From contig NZ_FXZK01000003.1 in the NCBI RefSeq assembly GCF_900184895.1, positions 1 through 64,000 on the forward strand: a stretch of 64,000 nt of DNA, in the 5' to 3' direction. The notes below the pieces were generated by a model, which saw only the letters and a program-made list of their open reading frames with translations, did no database searches and was not told where the DNA came from. Made by a program: the position numbers and the translations under genes. Below, piece after piece: positions 18,098 through 26,177 of this stretch. This DNA comes from Flavimaricola marinus (GTDB taxonomy: Bacteria > Pseudomonadota > Alphaproteobacteria > Rhodobacterales > Rhodobacteraceae). The stretch's first letter is position 1; each line of letters starts with the position of its first letter.

Positions 18098-19066
18098 TCA
18101 TTCCGCCGCTTGCGCGGGAACTTCCAGCCCGGTCGGGTAGGGCGTTTCCTCACTCTTTAGCTCCAGGCCCGAATGGATCGCGACCGTCTCGAGCATCGTC
18201 GTGAAATCGAGCGCCAGATATGCGTCCGTATCTTCCTTTAGCGTCGCCATGCCGAAATGCGCCTGCAGAGCCTCGCGGGTGGTTGCCGTAACTGGCATCG
18301 GAACGCCAAGGCCGCGCCCGGCACTCAACCCGAGATCAAGGTCTTTGCGGAGCAGTTCCGGCGTGAAGGTCGTGGTGTAGTCCAGATTGATCAGGGCGTT
18401 GCTCTTGTAGCGCGTAAAGATCGAGCCCATGACCGAATTGTTCATGAAATCAAGGAACGCCGCGCGAGGGACGCCTGCCTTTTCGGCCAACACGACGATC
18501 TCGATCAGGTTCTGGATAACCACTCCGAGGTGCACGTTGTGGGCGATCTTGCAGAAGCGAGCCAGCTCGCCTTCGCCGACGTAAGACACGCCTGCGCCGG
18601 CAATCGCATTGATCATCGGCTCTACTTTGTCGAATGTCGCCTTGGGGCCAGAACATACCGACGAAAGCTTGCCGGATTTTACACATTTGCCGTTGCCGCT
18701 GACCGGAGAGGCGATGAACTCGGCGCCACGCTCCGCCAAGCGGGCGCGCATGTCGACGGATTGCTCAACCGCGATCGAGGAACAGTCGACGAAGATGGCC
18801 GGGGTCTTTTCACCGGACAAAACACCGTTTTCGCCAAAGTAGACCTGCTCCAGATCCTTGCCCGTCGATACCATCGTGAACAGAACATCCACCCCCGCCA
18901 GATCAGCGGGGCTGTCGACGAGCGTCGCGCCCTTGGCTTCCAAAGGCTCCGCTTTGGATCGGGTGCGGTTCCAGACGTGGACATCATATCCGGCTTTGAC
19001 CAGTCGCTCGGCCATGGGAAACCCCATCCGGCCCATGCCGATCCACCCAAGGGTCAGTTTTGTCAT
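18098..19066 (-). CDS. NAD(P)-dependent beta-hydroxyacid dehydrogenase
   Basis: This 322-residue member of the 3-hydroxyisobutyrate dehydrogenase family has a Rossmann start LGWIGMGRMGFPMAERL, the substrate loop SPVSGNGKCVKSGKL (usually SGG rather than SGN), and the catalytic Lys and Asn in FCKIAHNVHLG. It would oxidise a beta-hydroxyacid (or reduce a semialdehyde) in the pathway. The start at 19066 is backed by GAAGGAC; in-frame ATGs at 19081 and 19096 are weaker. It is the first gene of the minus-strand operon, divergent from the LacI-type regulator, with operator-like palindromes 76 and 129 bases upstream. Confidence 0.88.
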   Translation of the reverse strand: MTKLTLGWIGMGRMGFPMAERLVKAGYDVHVWNRTRSKAEPLEAKGATLVDSPADLAGVDVLFTMVSTGKDLEQVYFGENGVLSGEKTPAIFVDCSSIAVEQSVDMRARLAERGAEFIASPVSGNGKCVKSGKLSSVCSGPKATFDKVEPMINAIAGAGVSYVGEGELARFCKIAHNVHLGVVIQNLIEIVVLAEKAGVPRAAFLDFMNNSVMGSIFTRYKSNALINLDYTTTFTPELLRKDLDLGLSAGRGLGVPMPVTATTREALQAHFGMATLKEDTDAYLALDFTTMLETVAIHSGLELKSEETPYPTGLEVPAQAAE

Positions 19067-19141
19067 TGTGGGTCCTTCCATCTCGGTCTGCGTCACATGG
19101 TGTAAATCGCCGGAAAGCTATCAGCTTGGGAATCAATCTGC

Positions 19142-19153
19142 GCAATCGGTTGC
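19142..19153. promoter_or_regulatory. LacI-type operator O1
   Basis: GCAATCGGTTGC is a near-perfect palindrome with the central CG typical of LacI/GalR-family operators. It sits 76 bases upstream of the first gene of the minus-strand operon. The rest of the intergenic stretch 19067-19627 has no gene I can support. Confidence 0.75.
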
Positions 19154-19194
19154 ATAATTGATAAGTGGCTATTTGCTGCCGGTCAAGCGCCTCT

Positions 19195-19206
19195 GCAATC
19201 GTTTGC
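19195..19206. promoter_or_regulatory. LacI-type operator O2
   Basis: GCAATCGTTTGC, centred 53 bp (about five helical turns) from O1, so both could be bound on one face of the DNA. Confidence 0.7.
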
Positions 19207-19512
19207 GCGGCAATATTGCCGCAGCCGTCGGTTCAAGTCTCGTAATCCTAATGCCAGGACTGTCGCGCCGGGGCATGGCTAAACGAAGGCAAGCAACGCC
19301 TTGCCAGGGCGTGGTTGAGCTACTGGTCGCCATTTGCTGCGGGCACTCAATCTGCAACCTCGCGCAGCGTGTGCCGATACAGGGCGTGTCCATGATATGG
19401 GGGGCCGTTCAGCGGGGGACCGACCCGTAAGGCCGTCGAGGTGCACCGACCTTGATCAAGTCCAATCGGTCAAAGTGGCAAGCAGCAGCACCTTTCCGCC
19501 GTGTCGCTATTT

Positions 19513-19524
19513 GCAATCGATTGC
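19513..19524. promoter_or_regulatory. LacI-type operator O3
   Basis: GCAATCGATTGC is a perfect 12-bp palindrome, 103 bases upstream of the regulator's start codon. It suggests autoregulation, and looping with O1/O2 about 320-370 bp away is possible. Confidence 0.78.
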
Positions 19525-19627
19525 GTTTCGACTATGCGGTTCAGCTGAAACGACCCTGTGCGGCGTTGAATGCTTGGCCACGAGGACGGCATTAAGTAGT
19601 ATTGTTGGTGAACTGTATGGAAGACGC

Positions 19628-20656
19628 ATGAAAAAGCAGACCCCGACCCTCAGAGACATTGCTCGGGAAACCGGAGTCCACGTCTCGACCGTCTCCCGCG
19701 CGTTGAATCCAGTGACCGGCACATCGATCACCGACGATGTGGTAAAGCGGATCAAGGAAGCTGCAGATCGTCTCGGTTACCGCCCGAACCGGCTGGCTGT
19801 CGGGCTCCGGACAAACCGCACAATGACCGTCGGTCTCATGATCCCCGATATCACCAACACCATCTTTCCACCCATCCTGCGCGGCGTCGAAAGCGTGTTG
19901 GAGCCGCTGGGGTATGCGGTGATCATTGTGAACACCGACAGTATGGCGGCCCGTGAGCATCAGTTGGTCGACGTCCTGCGCGAGCGCGGGGTCGATGGCA
20001 TCATCCATGCCGCCGTTTTGCGAGACGACCCCAAGATCATCGAAGTCGTCCGGGGTGGCACTCCGGTCGTTACGGTCAACCGGCGGATCGAAGGGGAGGG
20101 CATTCCATCCGTCGTAAACGACGACGCGCTGGGTGTTCGGCTTGTGCTAGGCCATCTCTATGACGAGGGACACCGCCGCATCGCCCACGTTGCTGGACCT
20201 GCAAACCTCTCGACCGGTCAGTTCCGGCGCAAGGCCTTCAAGTCGGCGGCGACCGAAATGGGATTGAAACTCCCGGCGAAGGCCATTCAACAGGCCAAGA
20301 GATTTGACGAAGCAGAAGGGCGGCGCTGTACCGAGGCGCTGTTGGACAGTTGGAACCCGACAGCCATTCTTTGCGCCAATGACAGGCTCGCACTTGGTGC
20401 GCTCGAAGTGCTCGAAGAGCGTGGCATCGAGTGTCCGGGTGAGATTTCGGTGACCGGCTTCAACGACATGCCCTTTCTGGATCGCATTCGGCCCGGTCTG
20501 ACAACCGTTCGGATCGAGCAATTCGGAGTGGGCCAGGAGAGTGCGCGGCTTCTGGTGCGGATGATGACGGAGCCAGAGACCACCGCCCCGTCGGAAACCA
20601 TTCTACCCGTGCGCTTGATCAAGCGGGGGAGCGTTGCCCCCCCGCCGGCCGAATAG
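19628..20656 (+). CDS. LacI-family transcriptional regulator
   Basis: This 342-residue protein has an N-terminal helix-turn-helix (PTLRDIARETGVHVSTVSRALNP) and hinge (AADRLGYRPNRLAVGLRTNRT), then a periplasmic-binding-protein-like effector domain (VGLMIPDITNTIFPPILRGVE, TAILCANDRLALGALEVLEERG, ISVTGFNDMPF). The ATG at 19628 has GGAAG upstream and gives the standard length; a much earlier in-frame start would add about 100 non-family residues. It is divergent from the 12-gene operon and faces the convergent Liv genes five bases beyond its stop. The palindromes O1-O5 fit its family and are its likely sites. The effector is presumably the substrate or a pathway intermediate. Confidence 0.92.
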   Translation: MKKQTPTLRDIARETGVHVSTVSRALNPVTGTSITDDVVKRIKEAADRLGYRPNRLAVGLRTNRTMTVGLMIPDITNTIFPPILRGVESVLEPLGYAVIIVNTDSMAAREHQLVDVLRERGVDGIIHAAVLRDDPKIIEVVRGGTPVVTVNRRIEGEGIPSVVNDDALGVRLVLGHLYDEGHRRIAHVAGPANLSTGQFRRKAFKSAATEMGLKLPAKAIQQAKRFDEAEGRRCTEALLDSWNPTAILCANDRLALGALEVLEERGIECPGEISVTGFNDMPFLDRIRPGLTTVRIEQFGVGQESARLLVRMMTEPETTAPSETILPVRLIKRGSVAPPPAE

Positions 20657-20661
20657 GGCGT

Positions 20662-21699
20662 TCAATCCCAATTCAGGATTCGCGGCAAGCGGCCCTTTCG
20701 GGCGAGCGAGCCGACGATCCCGTGTGGAAAGAACATCAGGCACACGGCCATGATGACGCCTGTGCCCAGAATGTTGAGCTCCGATGCGCCCATCGTCGCC
20801 ACGAAAAATTCGTTGAACGCGGTCAACAAAATCGCCCCGATGACAGGCCCCGCAATCGTCCCCTTGCCGCCAAGGATGCACATCAACACCATGTAGGCCG
20901 CGATCAGGATCACAAGAAAGATAGATGGCCGGATATAGGTCAGATACTCGCCCCAGACGGCGCCGACCATTCCCACAAAGAAGGCCGACAGAGCGAACGC
21001 GGTAACCTTGTAGAACCGTGTATCGATCCCTGCGGCTTCCGCCTTGATTTCATCCTTGGACAAGGCTCGCAGGCCCAGGCCGAACTTCGAATGCTTGATC
21101 TTGTAAGAGCACCAGACGGTAAAGGCCGCGATGAACAACATGGCATAGTAGTAGGGTAGCTTCGCCCACTGAACGGACAGTTCGGTCGGCGGCAGGGTGA
21201 CGCCATTGGCACCGCCCACAAATTTCCAGTGATCGAACAGCAGACGCGCGATCATCACCAGCGCGATGGACGAGATGATGAACGACGGCCCGCGGACCCG
21301 CAGCGTGATGAGGCCGATCACATAGCCAAACAGCGCCGCGACAAGACCAGCCAGAGGGGCCAGCGCGATGCCGGACCAGCCGTATCGCGCCACCAACATG
21401 CCCGCGAAATATCCGCCGATACAGAAGAACACGTTGTGACCCAGTGAGATGTAACCGGCAAAGCCGCCCAGAATATTCCAGCTCGATGCCAAGGCGACGT
21501 AGGAGGCCGTGAGAAGGACCATGTGCAGCAGGTAGTTGTAGTTTCCGGTAAACTGCAGGAGGGGCAGGGCTATCAGCAGGATCATTATTGTGATCGGAAA
21601 CCACGTCGCACGGGTTTGATCCGCCTTGATCCGGAGGGTTTCGTTGTAGGCTTTGCGTGCCTCTAGGACAGCACCGGTTTCTTGCATGGCATCAGACAT
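20662..21699 (-). CDS. Branched-chain amino acid-type ABC permease LivM-like
   Basis: This 345-residue inner-membrane permease of the HAAT family has roughly nine hydrophobic helices and the LivM landmarks LGHNVFFCIGGYFAGML and GPSFIISSIALVMIARL. The EAA-like loop is around LSKDEIKAEAAGIDTRFYKVTAFALSAFF. HAAT transporters import branched-chain amino acids but also urea, amides and aromatic acids. Its ATG abuts the LivH stop without a gap. It ends the Liv operon and is convergent with the LacI-type gene. Confidence 0.88.
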   Translation of the reverse strand: MSDAMQETGAVLEARKAYNETLRIKADQTRATWFPITIMILLIALPLLQFTGNYNYLLHMVLLTASYVALASSWNILGGFAGYISLGHNVFFCIGGYFAGMLVARYGWSGIALAPLAGLVAALFGYVIGLITLRVRGPSFIISSIALVMIARLLFDHWKFVGGANGVTLPPTELSVQWAKLPYYYAMLFIAAFTVWCSYKIKHSKFGLGLRALSKDEIKAEAAGIDTRFYKVTAFALSAFFVGMVGAVWGEYLTYIRPSIFLVILIAAYMVLMCILGGKGTIAGPVIGAILLTAFNEFFVATMGASELNILGTGVIMAVCLMFFPHGIVGSLARKGRLPRILNWD

Positions 21700-22578
21700 C
21701 TAGACCAACTCCGGCTTTTCGCCGAACAGGCCCTGGGGCCGGAACAGCAAGACGAGAAACAGGGCGAGGAAGAACGTCATGGTCGACCATGTCGAGCCGA
21801 TCCAAGTGCCCACGAAGGCGGCGACGATCGACAGCGAGAACGCTGCCACGACCGTGCCCAGAATTGATCCCATGCCGCCCATCACGACGAGCGACATCAG
21901 GACCGCCACCCACTCCCAGTGCTTGGCCGGGAAGAAGCTGAAGACGAAGGAGGTGAGTGCGCCGGCGGCCCCGGCAAGTCCGATCCCGATGGCAAAGGAC
22001 ATCAAGCCCACCATGTTGACGTTGACGCCCAAAAGGGCCGCCGCCTCACGGTTCTGAGTGGTGGCGCGGATGGCGTATCCAAGCCGCGAGAACTTGAGAA
22101 ACGCGGCCAACAACCCGATGATCACGATCGAGGTGATCCCCGCGTAAAGCTGCCCTTTCGGGATGAACACGTTGCCGATGAAGAACGCGTCGGTCGCATA
22201 GCTTGGCGACGTGACGCGCTGGGTATTAGAGAAGGCCGCGCCGAGAGCGCCTTCGACAATCATCGCAATGGCGAATGTCAGCAGCACCGTCATTTCGGAA
22301 TAGGTGGCGCTCTTGGCGTCGCGCTCAAAGAATACCTTGTAAAACAGCACACCCGTCGCGGCCAGCACCAAGGCGCAAACCGGTAGCATGATCAACGGAT
22401 CGATGCCGTATATCCGAAACCCCCAGTATGCGAGGTAAGCGCCGCCGATGATCAGCGAGGGATGCGCCAGATTGACGATCCGCATGACCCCAAAAACAAG
22501 GCTGAGCCCGGCGCCCATCAGCGCGAATACCCCGCCCAGCCCAATGCCCAGCACGGCGACCTGAATGATCTGCTCCAT
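21700..22578 (-). CDS. Branched-chain amino acid-type ABC permease LivH-like
   Basis: This 292-residue inner-membrane permease has the LivH pattern: GVFALMGAGLSLVFGVMRIVNLAHPSLI at the N-terminus, IRATTQNREAAALLGVN in the cytoplasmic loop, and GGMGSILG near the C-terminus. It forms the heterodimeric channel with the LivM-like protein. Confidence 0.9.
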   Translation of the reverse strand: MEQIIQVAVLGIGLGGVFALMGAGLSLVFGVMRIVNLAHPSLIIGGAYLAYWGFRIYGIDPLIMLPVCALVLAATGVLFYKVFFERDAKSATYSEMTVLLTFAIAMIVEGALGAAFSNTQRVTSPSYATDAFFIGNVFIPKGQLYAGITSIVIIGLLAAFLKFSRLGYAIRATTQNREAAALLGVNVNMVGLMSFAIGIGLAGAAGALTSFVFSFFPAKHWEWVAVLMSLVVMGGMGSILGTVVAAFSLSIVAAFVGTWIGSTWSTMTFFLALFLVLLFRPQGLFGEKPELV

Positions 22579-22593
22579 GACGTTCCCTTTAGC

Positions 22594-23322
22594 TCAGGCG
22601 ACCTTTTGGCCACCCAGATACAGTTCTTGAATACGTGGATCTGCCAGCACTTCGGCAGACGGCCCTTCAAACAAGGTGCGACCCAAATCGAGGACCACGC
22701 CCCAATCGGCATGCCTCAGCCCCATGACGGCGTTCTGTTCGACAAGCAGCACCGTCACCCCGGTGTCCGCAATCAGCCGGACAATCTGAAACATCTCGCG
22801 CACGATCTTGGGGGCCAGTCCCAAGGACGGCTCGTCGAACATGACGACATCGGGGCGCAGGATCAGCGTTCGGGCCATAGCCAGCGTCTGCTGCTGGCCG
22901 CCCGACATCGTTCCAGCATGTTGATCGGCGCGCTCTCTCAGGATCGGGAACCGGTCGAAAATCTCGTCGATGCGCGATGACAAAGCCTTGTCGTCGTTGA
23001 GGATATAGCCGCCCATCCGCAGATTTTCGCGAACGGTCATCTTGGGAAACAAAGCCCGTTCCTGCGGGACAAAGGCGATGCCCCGGCGCAGCATCTGATC
23101 CGGGCGCAGACCCGCGATGTTCTCGCCCTTAAACGTGATCTCGCCCTTGCGGAGCGGCAACATCCCGGCAATCGCCTTCATCATGGTCGATTTGCCCGCG
23201 CCGTTGGGGCCGATGATGCAGTGCACCTTGCCTTCCTGCACGGTCATCTTGGCATCGTCGAGGATTGCCGGCCCGTCGCCGTAGCCTGCCGTGATCCCCT
23301 TGATCGTCAGAAAGTCACTCAC
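22594..23322 (-). CDS. Branched-chain amino acid-type ABC ATPase LivF-like
   Basis: This 242-residue ATPase has Walker A GPNGAGKSTMMKA, the signature MSGGQQQTLAMARTL and Walker B VVMFDEPSLGLAP. GRTLFEGPSAEVLADPRIQELYLGG is the characteristic LivF ending. Its ATG overlaps the LivG stop by four bases. Confidence 0.92.
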   Translation of the reverse strand: MSDFLTIKGITAGYGDGPAILDDAKMTVQEGKVHCIIGPNGAGKSTMMKAIAGMLPLRKGEITFKGENIAGLRPDQMLRRGIAFVPQERALFPKMTVRENLRMGGYILNDDKALSSRIDEIFDRFPILRERADQHAGTMSGGQQQTLAMARTLILRPDVVMFDEPSLGLAPKIVREMFQIVRLIADTGVTVLLVEQNAVMGLRHADWGVVLDLGRTLFEGPSAEVLADPRIQELYLGGQKVA

Positions 23323-24059
23323 GCTGCATCCTCCGGCATTCCAAGATAGGCCTCAAGAACGGCAGGATCGTTGCGGACGACGTCGGGCGTTCCCTCGCAG
23401 ATCACGGTGCCCTGGGCCATGACGACAACCTTGTGCGACAAGCGCATCACCAGATCCATGTTGTGCTCGACGATCAGCACGGTCAGGCCGCGCTCGTTCA
23501 GGCGACGGATGTGGGTCATGATTTCTTCCAGCAGAGACATGTTCACGCCTCCAGCCGGCTCATCCAGCAGGATGATCTTGGGGTCCGACATCAGCAACGC
23601 GCCGAAATCCATCAGTTTCTTCTGTCCGTAGGACAGGTTCGATCCGTCTTCGTAGGCAATTCTCGTGATGCCGAGGAAATCCAGTATTTCCATGGCTTTG
23701 TCTTTTTCTTCCGGCGAGATCGCGGGGCGGAAGAGGCCACGAAATCCGTCCACTTTTGCCTGGACGATCATGTTCTCCAACACAGTCATCTCAGACAGAT
23801 TTCGGCTGATCTGAAACGTGCGGCTCAGGCCCATCATGGTGATCTTGTTGGGGCGCAACTGATCGATGCGCTTGCCGTCCAGCCAAACCTCGCCGGATGT
23901 GGGTTGAACCGTGCGGCTGATACAGTTGAAAGCGGTGGTCTTGCCGGCACCATTGGGGCCAATAAGTGCAGTGATCGTGCCTTGATCTACCTTGAAACTG
24001 CAATCATCGACTGCGCGAATACCGCCGAAGTATTTGCACAGGTTTTTGACTTCAAGCAT
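23319..24059 (-). CDS. Branched-chain amino acid-type ABC ATPase LivG-like
   Basis: This 246-residue ATPase has Walker A GPNGAGKTTAFNC, the signature LSYGQKKLMDFGALL (LSYG rather than LSGG, as is usual for LivG), Walker B IILLDEPAGGVN and the switch His in IVEHNMDLVM. It pairs with the LivF-like ATPase downstream. Confidence 0.92.
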   Translation of the reverse strand: MLEVKNLCKYFGGIRAVDDCSFKVDQGTITALIGPNGAGKTTAFNCISRTVQPTSGEVWLDGKRIDQLRPNKITMMGLSRTFQISRNLSEMTVLENMIVQAKVDGFRGLFRPAISPEEKDKAMEILDFLGITRIAYEDGSNLSYGQKKLMDFGALLMSDPKIILLDEPAGGVNMSLLEEIMTHIRRLNERGLTVLIVEHNMDLVMRLSHKVVVMAQGTVICEGTPDVVRNDPAVLEAYLGMPEDAA

Positions 24060-24143
24060 CTTCCAGACCTTCCGGAGTTTGGACGCGGGGCATTTGGAAC
24101 GGTGCCGGCCACCACGAAACGTGATGGCCGGTCATGGCGAGGA

Positions 24144-25424
24144 TTATTCCCAGCCGTTCTTCGGATGAACAAGGTCGGCCGTGCCGGGGAACTCATCCAA
24201 CGGATAGACGAAGTTCAACTCTCCGTCGTTCTGCCACTGTGCCATCAGGAAGGGCTTGCCGATCGGCAGGCCGGTTTCATCCCACGCGAACCGGCCCAGA
24301 ATCGTGCGGACCGGGTCTTCGAGCGTGCGGGCGCTGAGCCACTCGTCGAGAACCTGATTGTCGGTCGTGCCGGTCGCGTTGATCGCCTGGGCCATGGTCT
24401 GACAAACGGCGAACGGAATGGCCGAGTCTTCGTCCGGCGCAAAGCCATTGGCCTCTTCGAACGCTGCAATGAAGTCTGCGTTGGTAAAGGGTGCGTCGCC
24501 CAAGACCCCTTCGAACGGGGCGTTCGGGTGCCAGGACGTATGAACGAGCACGCCGTTCGAAGCAGAGCCGACGCCCTCGAAATACTCGGCCTGCGTCCCT
24601 TGGCTGAGATAGACCATTTTGGGATCGGCGCGCACGGTCTGCAAGGCGCGGGTCAGCTGCGAGGCTTCCTCGGCAGACGCGGTGAGTCCCACGATCAGCT
24701 CGGCCCCGGAGTTCTTGATCGAATTGGCGAGGTTGAGCCAGTCGTTGAAGCCTTCTTCGGGCCAGCGCTCTTCCATCACGATTTCCAGACCGGATTCGAC
24801 CAGATAACCGGGAGCGAGATCGGCGACGAGGCTGCCATCGGCCGGGTCCATGACCTGCTGGCCGAGCAGACCGGCTGCCACGGCGTTGGCAAAGAAGTCA
24901 TCCGCCCACACAATGGCGACGCTGGATGGACGCTCCGCTTCGTCGACGCGATCCGCAATCAGATCGCGCAAGCTGGAGCCTACGTATTCCGCAGCGTTGG
25001 GCTGAAGATAATAGATGCCCTCATACCCTTGGGTGTAGATCCGCAATGCGCCACCGGCCGGAACCGGATGCACAAATCCGTTGCGCGACAAGATGCTGGC
25101 CACGGGAAAGGTCAAGCGGCTGGAAAACGTGCCGAACACCGCTTCGACGCCATTGACGTTGATAAATCGTTCATATTGGCTGATCGCCGTCGCATTGTCA
25201 GAGCGGTTGTCACTGACCAACAGCTCGACCTGACGGCCCAGCAAACCGCCACTTTCGTTGATCAAATCGACGCAGAGCGAATAGCCCTGCTCGTGCTTTT
25301 CGCCCGATACCGAGAAATTACCGGTCAATGGCAGCGACGCGCCGATCCGCAAAGCATCTTGTGCTATCGCCGGTGAGGCAACTGCCGCGGCAGTGACAAC
25401 GGCTGTTAATAGTTTAGCGTGCAT
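24144..25424 (-). CDS. HAAT-family ABC transporter substrate-binding protein
   Basis: This 426-residue periplasmic protein has a signal peptide (MHAKLLTAVVTAAAVASPAIAQ) and the type I periplasmic fold of LivJ/AmiC-like proteins: RIGASLPLTGNFSVSGEKHEQGY and AVFGTFSSRLTFPVASIL. ATG 25424 has AGGGAGAG upstream; 25466 is an unlikely earlier start. It is the first gene of the Liv operon, and its promoter region, shared with the molybdenum hydroxylase, holds operators O4 and O5. The ligand is unknown; co-regulation suggests the same catabolic substrate or a related compound. Confidence 0.9.
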   Translation of the reverse strand: MHAKLLTAVVTAAAVASPAIAQDALRIGASLPLTGNFSVSGEKHEQGYSLCVDLINESGGLLGRQVELLVSDNRSDNATAISQYERFINVNGVEAVFGTFSSRLTFPVASILSRNGFVHPVPAGGALRIYTQGYEGIYYLQPNAAEYVGSSLRDLIADRVDEAERPSSVAIVWADDFFANAVAAGLLGQQVMDPADGSLVADLAPGYLVESGLEIVMEERWPEEGFNDWLNLANSIKNSGAELIVGLTASAEEASQLTRALQTVRADPKMVYLSQGTQAEYFEGVGSASNGVLVHTSWHPNAPFEGVLGDAPFTNADFIAAFEEANGFAPDEDSAIPFAVCQTMAQAINATGTTDNQVLDEWLSARTLEDPVRTILGRFAWDETGLPIGKPFLMAQWQNDGELNFVYPLDEFPGTADLVHPKNGWE

Positions 25425-25526
25425 GGTCTCTCTCCCTTGCTCCAGTCTGTAAATTGACCGGTTCATGTAATTGCGCGCTTCGGCGATAAATCATGCACCC
25501 TCCTCGTGCGAATTTATCAGAGTGAC

Positions 25527-25538
25527 GCAATCGTTTGC
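25527..25538. promoter_or_regulatory. LacI-type operator O4
   Basis: GCAATCGTTTGC is identical to O2 although it lies 6.3 kb away, 103 bases upstream of the Liv binding-protein start. It links this promoter region to the LacI-type regulator. Confidence 0.75.
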
Positions 25539-25624
25539 ATGCTAGGCGGGAAATTTTTACTTGGCAAGCCTGTCGATGGTGAAATAATTCTCGTTCAGCT
25601 GGATATTGTCCATAAGCGCCCTAA

Positions 25625-25636
25625 ACAAACGGTTGC
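25625..25636. promoter_or_regulatory. LacI-type operator O5 (imperfect)
   Basis: ACAAACGGTTGC differs from O1 at two of twelve positions. It lies 65 bases upstream of the molybdenum-hydroxylase small subunit and 98 bases from O4. Confidence 0.5.
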
Positions 25637-25700
25637 ATTGATCGTCGCCATGAGCGCAGTTTAGCGTCGAGATTGGATGCTTCCCACAAGGATGAATGCA

Positions 25701-26177
25701 ATGAGTTGGACCGATTTCGAGCTGAACGGCACCGCAGTCAGGGTGACCGCGTCTCCCCAGACGCCCTTGATCTATGTGTTGAGAAACGAATTGGGACAGA
25801 CCGGAACCAGATTCGGTTGCGGGCAGGAGCTTTGCGGCGCATGCAAGGTATCCGTCGATGGCGAGATGCGCTTTGCCTGCACATTGCCACTCTCGGAGGT
25901 TGCGGGCCGAGAGGTGCACACCGTGGAGGGGATGGCGGAGGACCCGATTGGCTCCGCCCTCCTGGCGGCATTCGAGGCAGAGCGGGCGGGACAGTGCGGC
26001 TACTGCCTGTCGGGCATTCTCGTCCGAGCCAGAGCATTGCTGGGGGAGACCCCAAAACCGGACCGTTCGGCCATTTGCGCGGCATTGGATGACCACCTGT
26101 GCCGTTGTGGCGCTCATCCCGGAATCATCCGGGCCGTCGCGCGGGCGGCCTATGCACTTGAGGGGCGATCAGCATGA
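25701..26177 (+). CDS. Molybdenum hydroxylase, 2x[2Fe-2S] small subunit
   Basis: This 158-residue iron-sulfur subunit belongs to the xanthine dehydrogenase family. The plant-ferredoxin type cluster is ligated by FGCGQELCGACKV plus the Cys in RFAC (residues about 40-62). The second cluster lies in a four-helix domain with GQCGYCLSG and HLCRCGAHPGI. It passes electrons from the Mo site of the next gene's product. ATG 25701 has AAGGA 8 bases upstream; ATGs at 25692 and 25677 are also in frame. The stop overlaps the large-subunit ATG by four bases. No FAD subunit gene is adjacent, as in isoquinoline 1-oxidoreductase-type enzymes. Confidence 0.9.
   Translation: MSWTDFELNGTAVRVTASPQTPLIYVLRNELGQTGTRFGCGQELCGACKVSVDGEMRFACTLPLSEVAGREVHTVEGMAEDPIGSALLAAFEAERAGQCGYCLSGILVRARALLGETPKPDRSAICAALDDHLCRCGAHPGIIRAVARAAYALEGRSA

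Noticed and set aside
19158-19430. 90-codon open frame in the lacI intergenic region
   Set aside because: No ribosome binding site or family pattern, and it overlaps operator O2; more likely non-coding.
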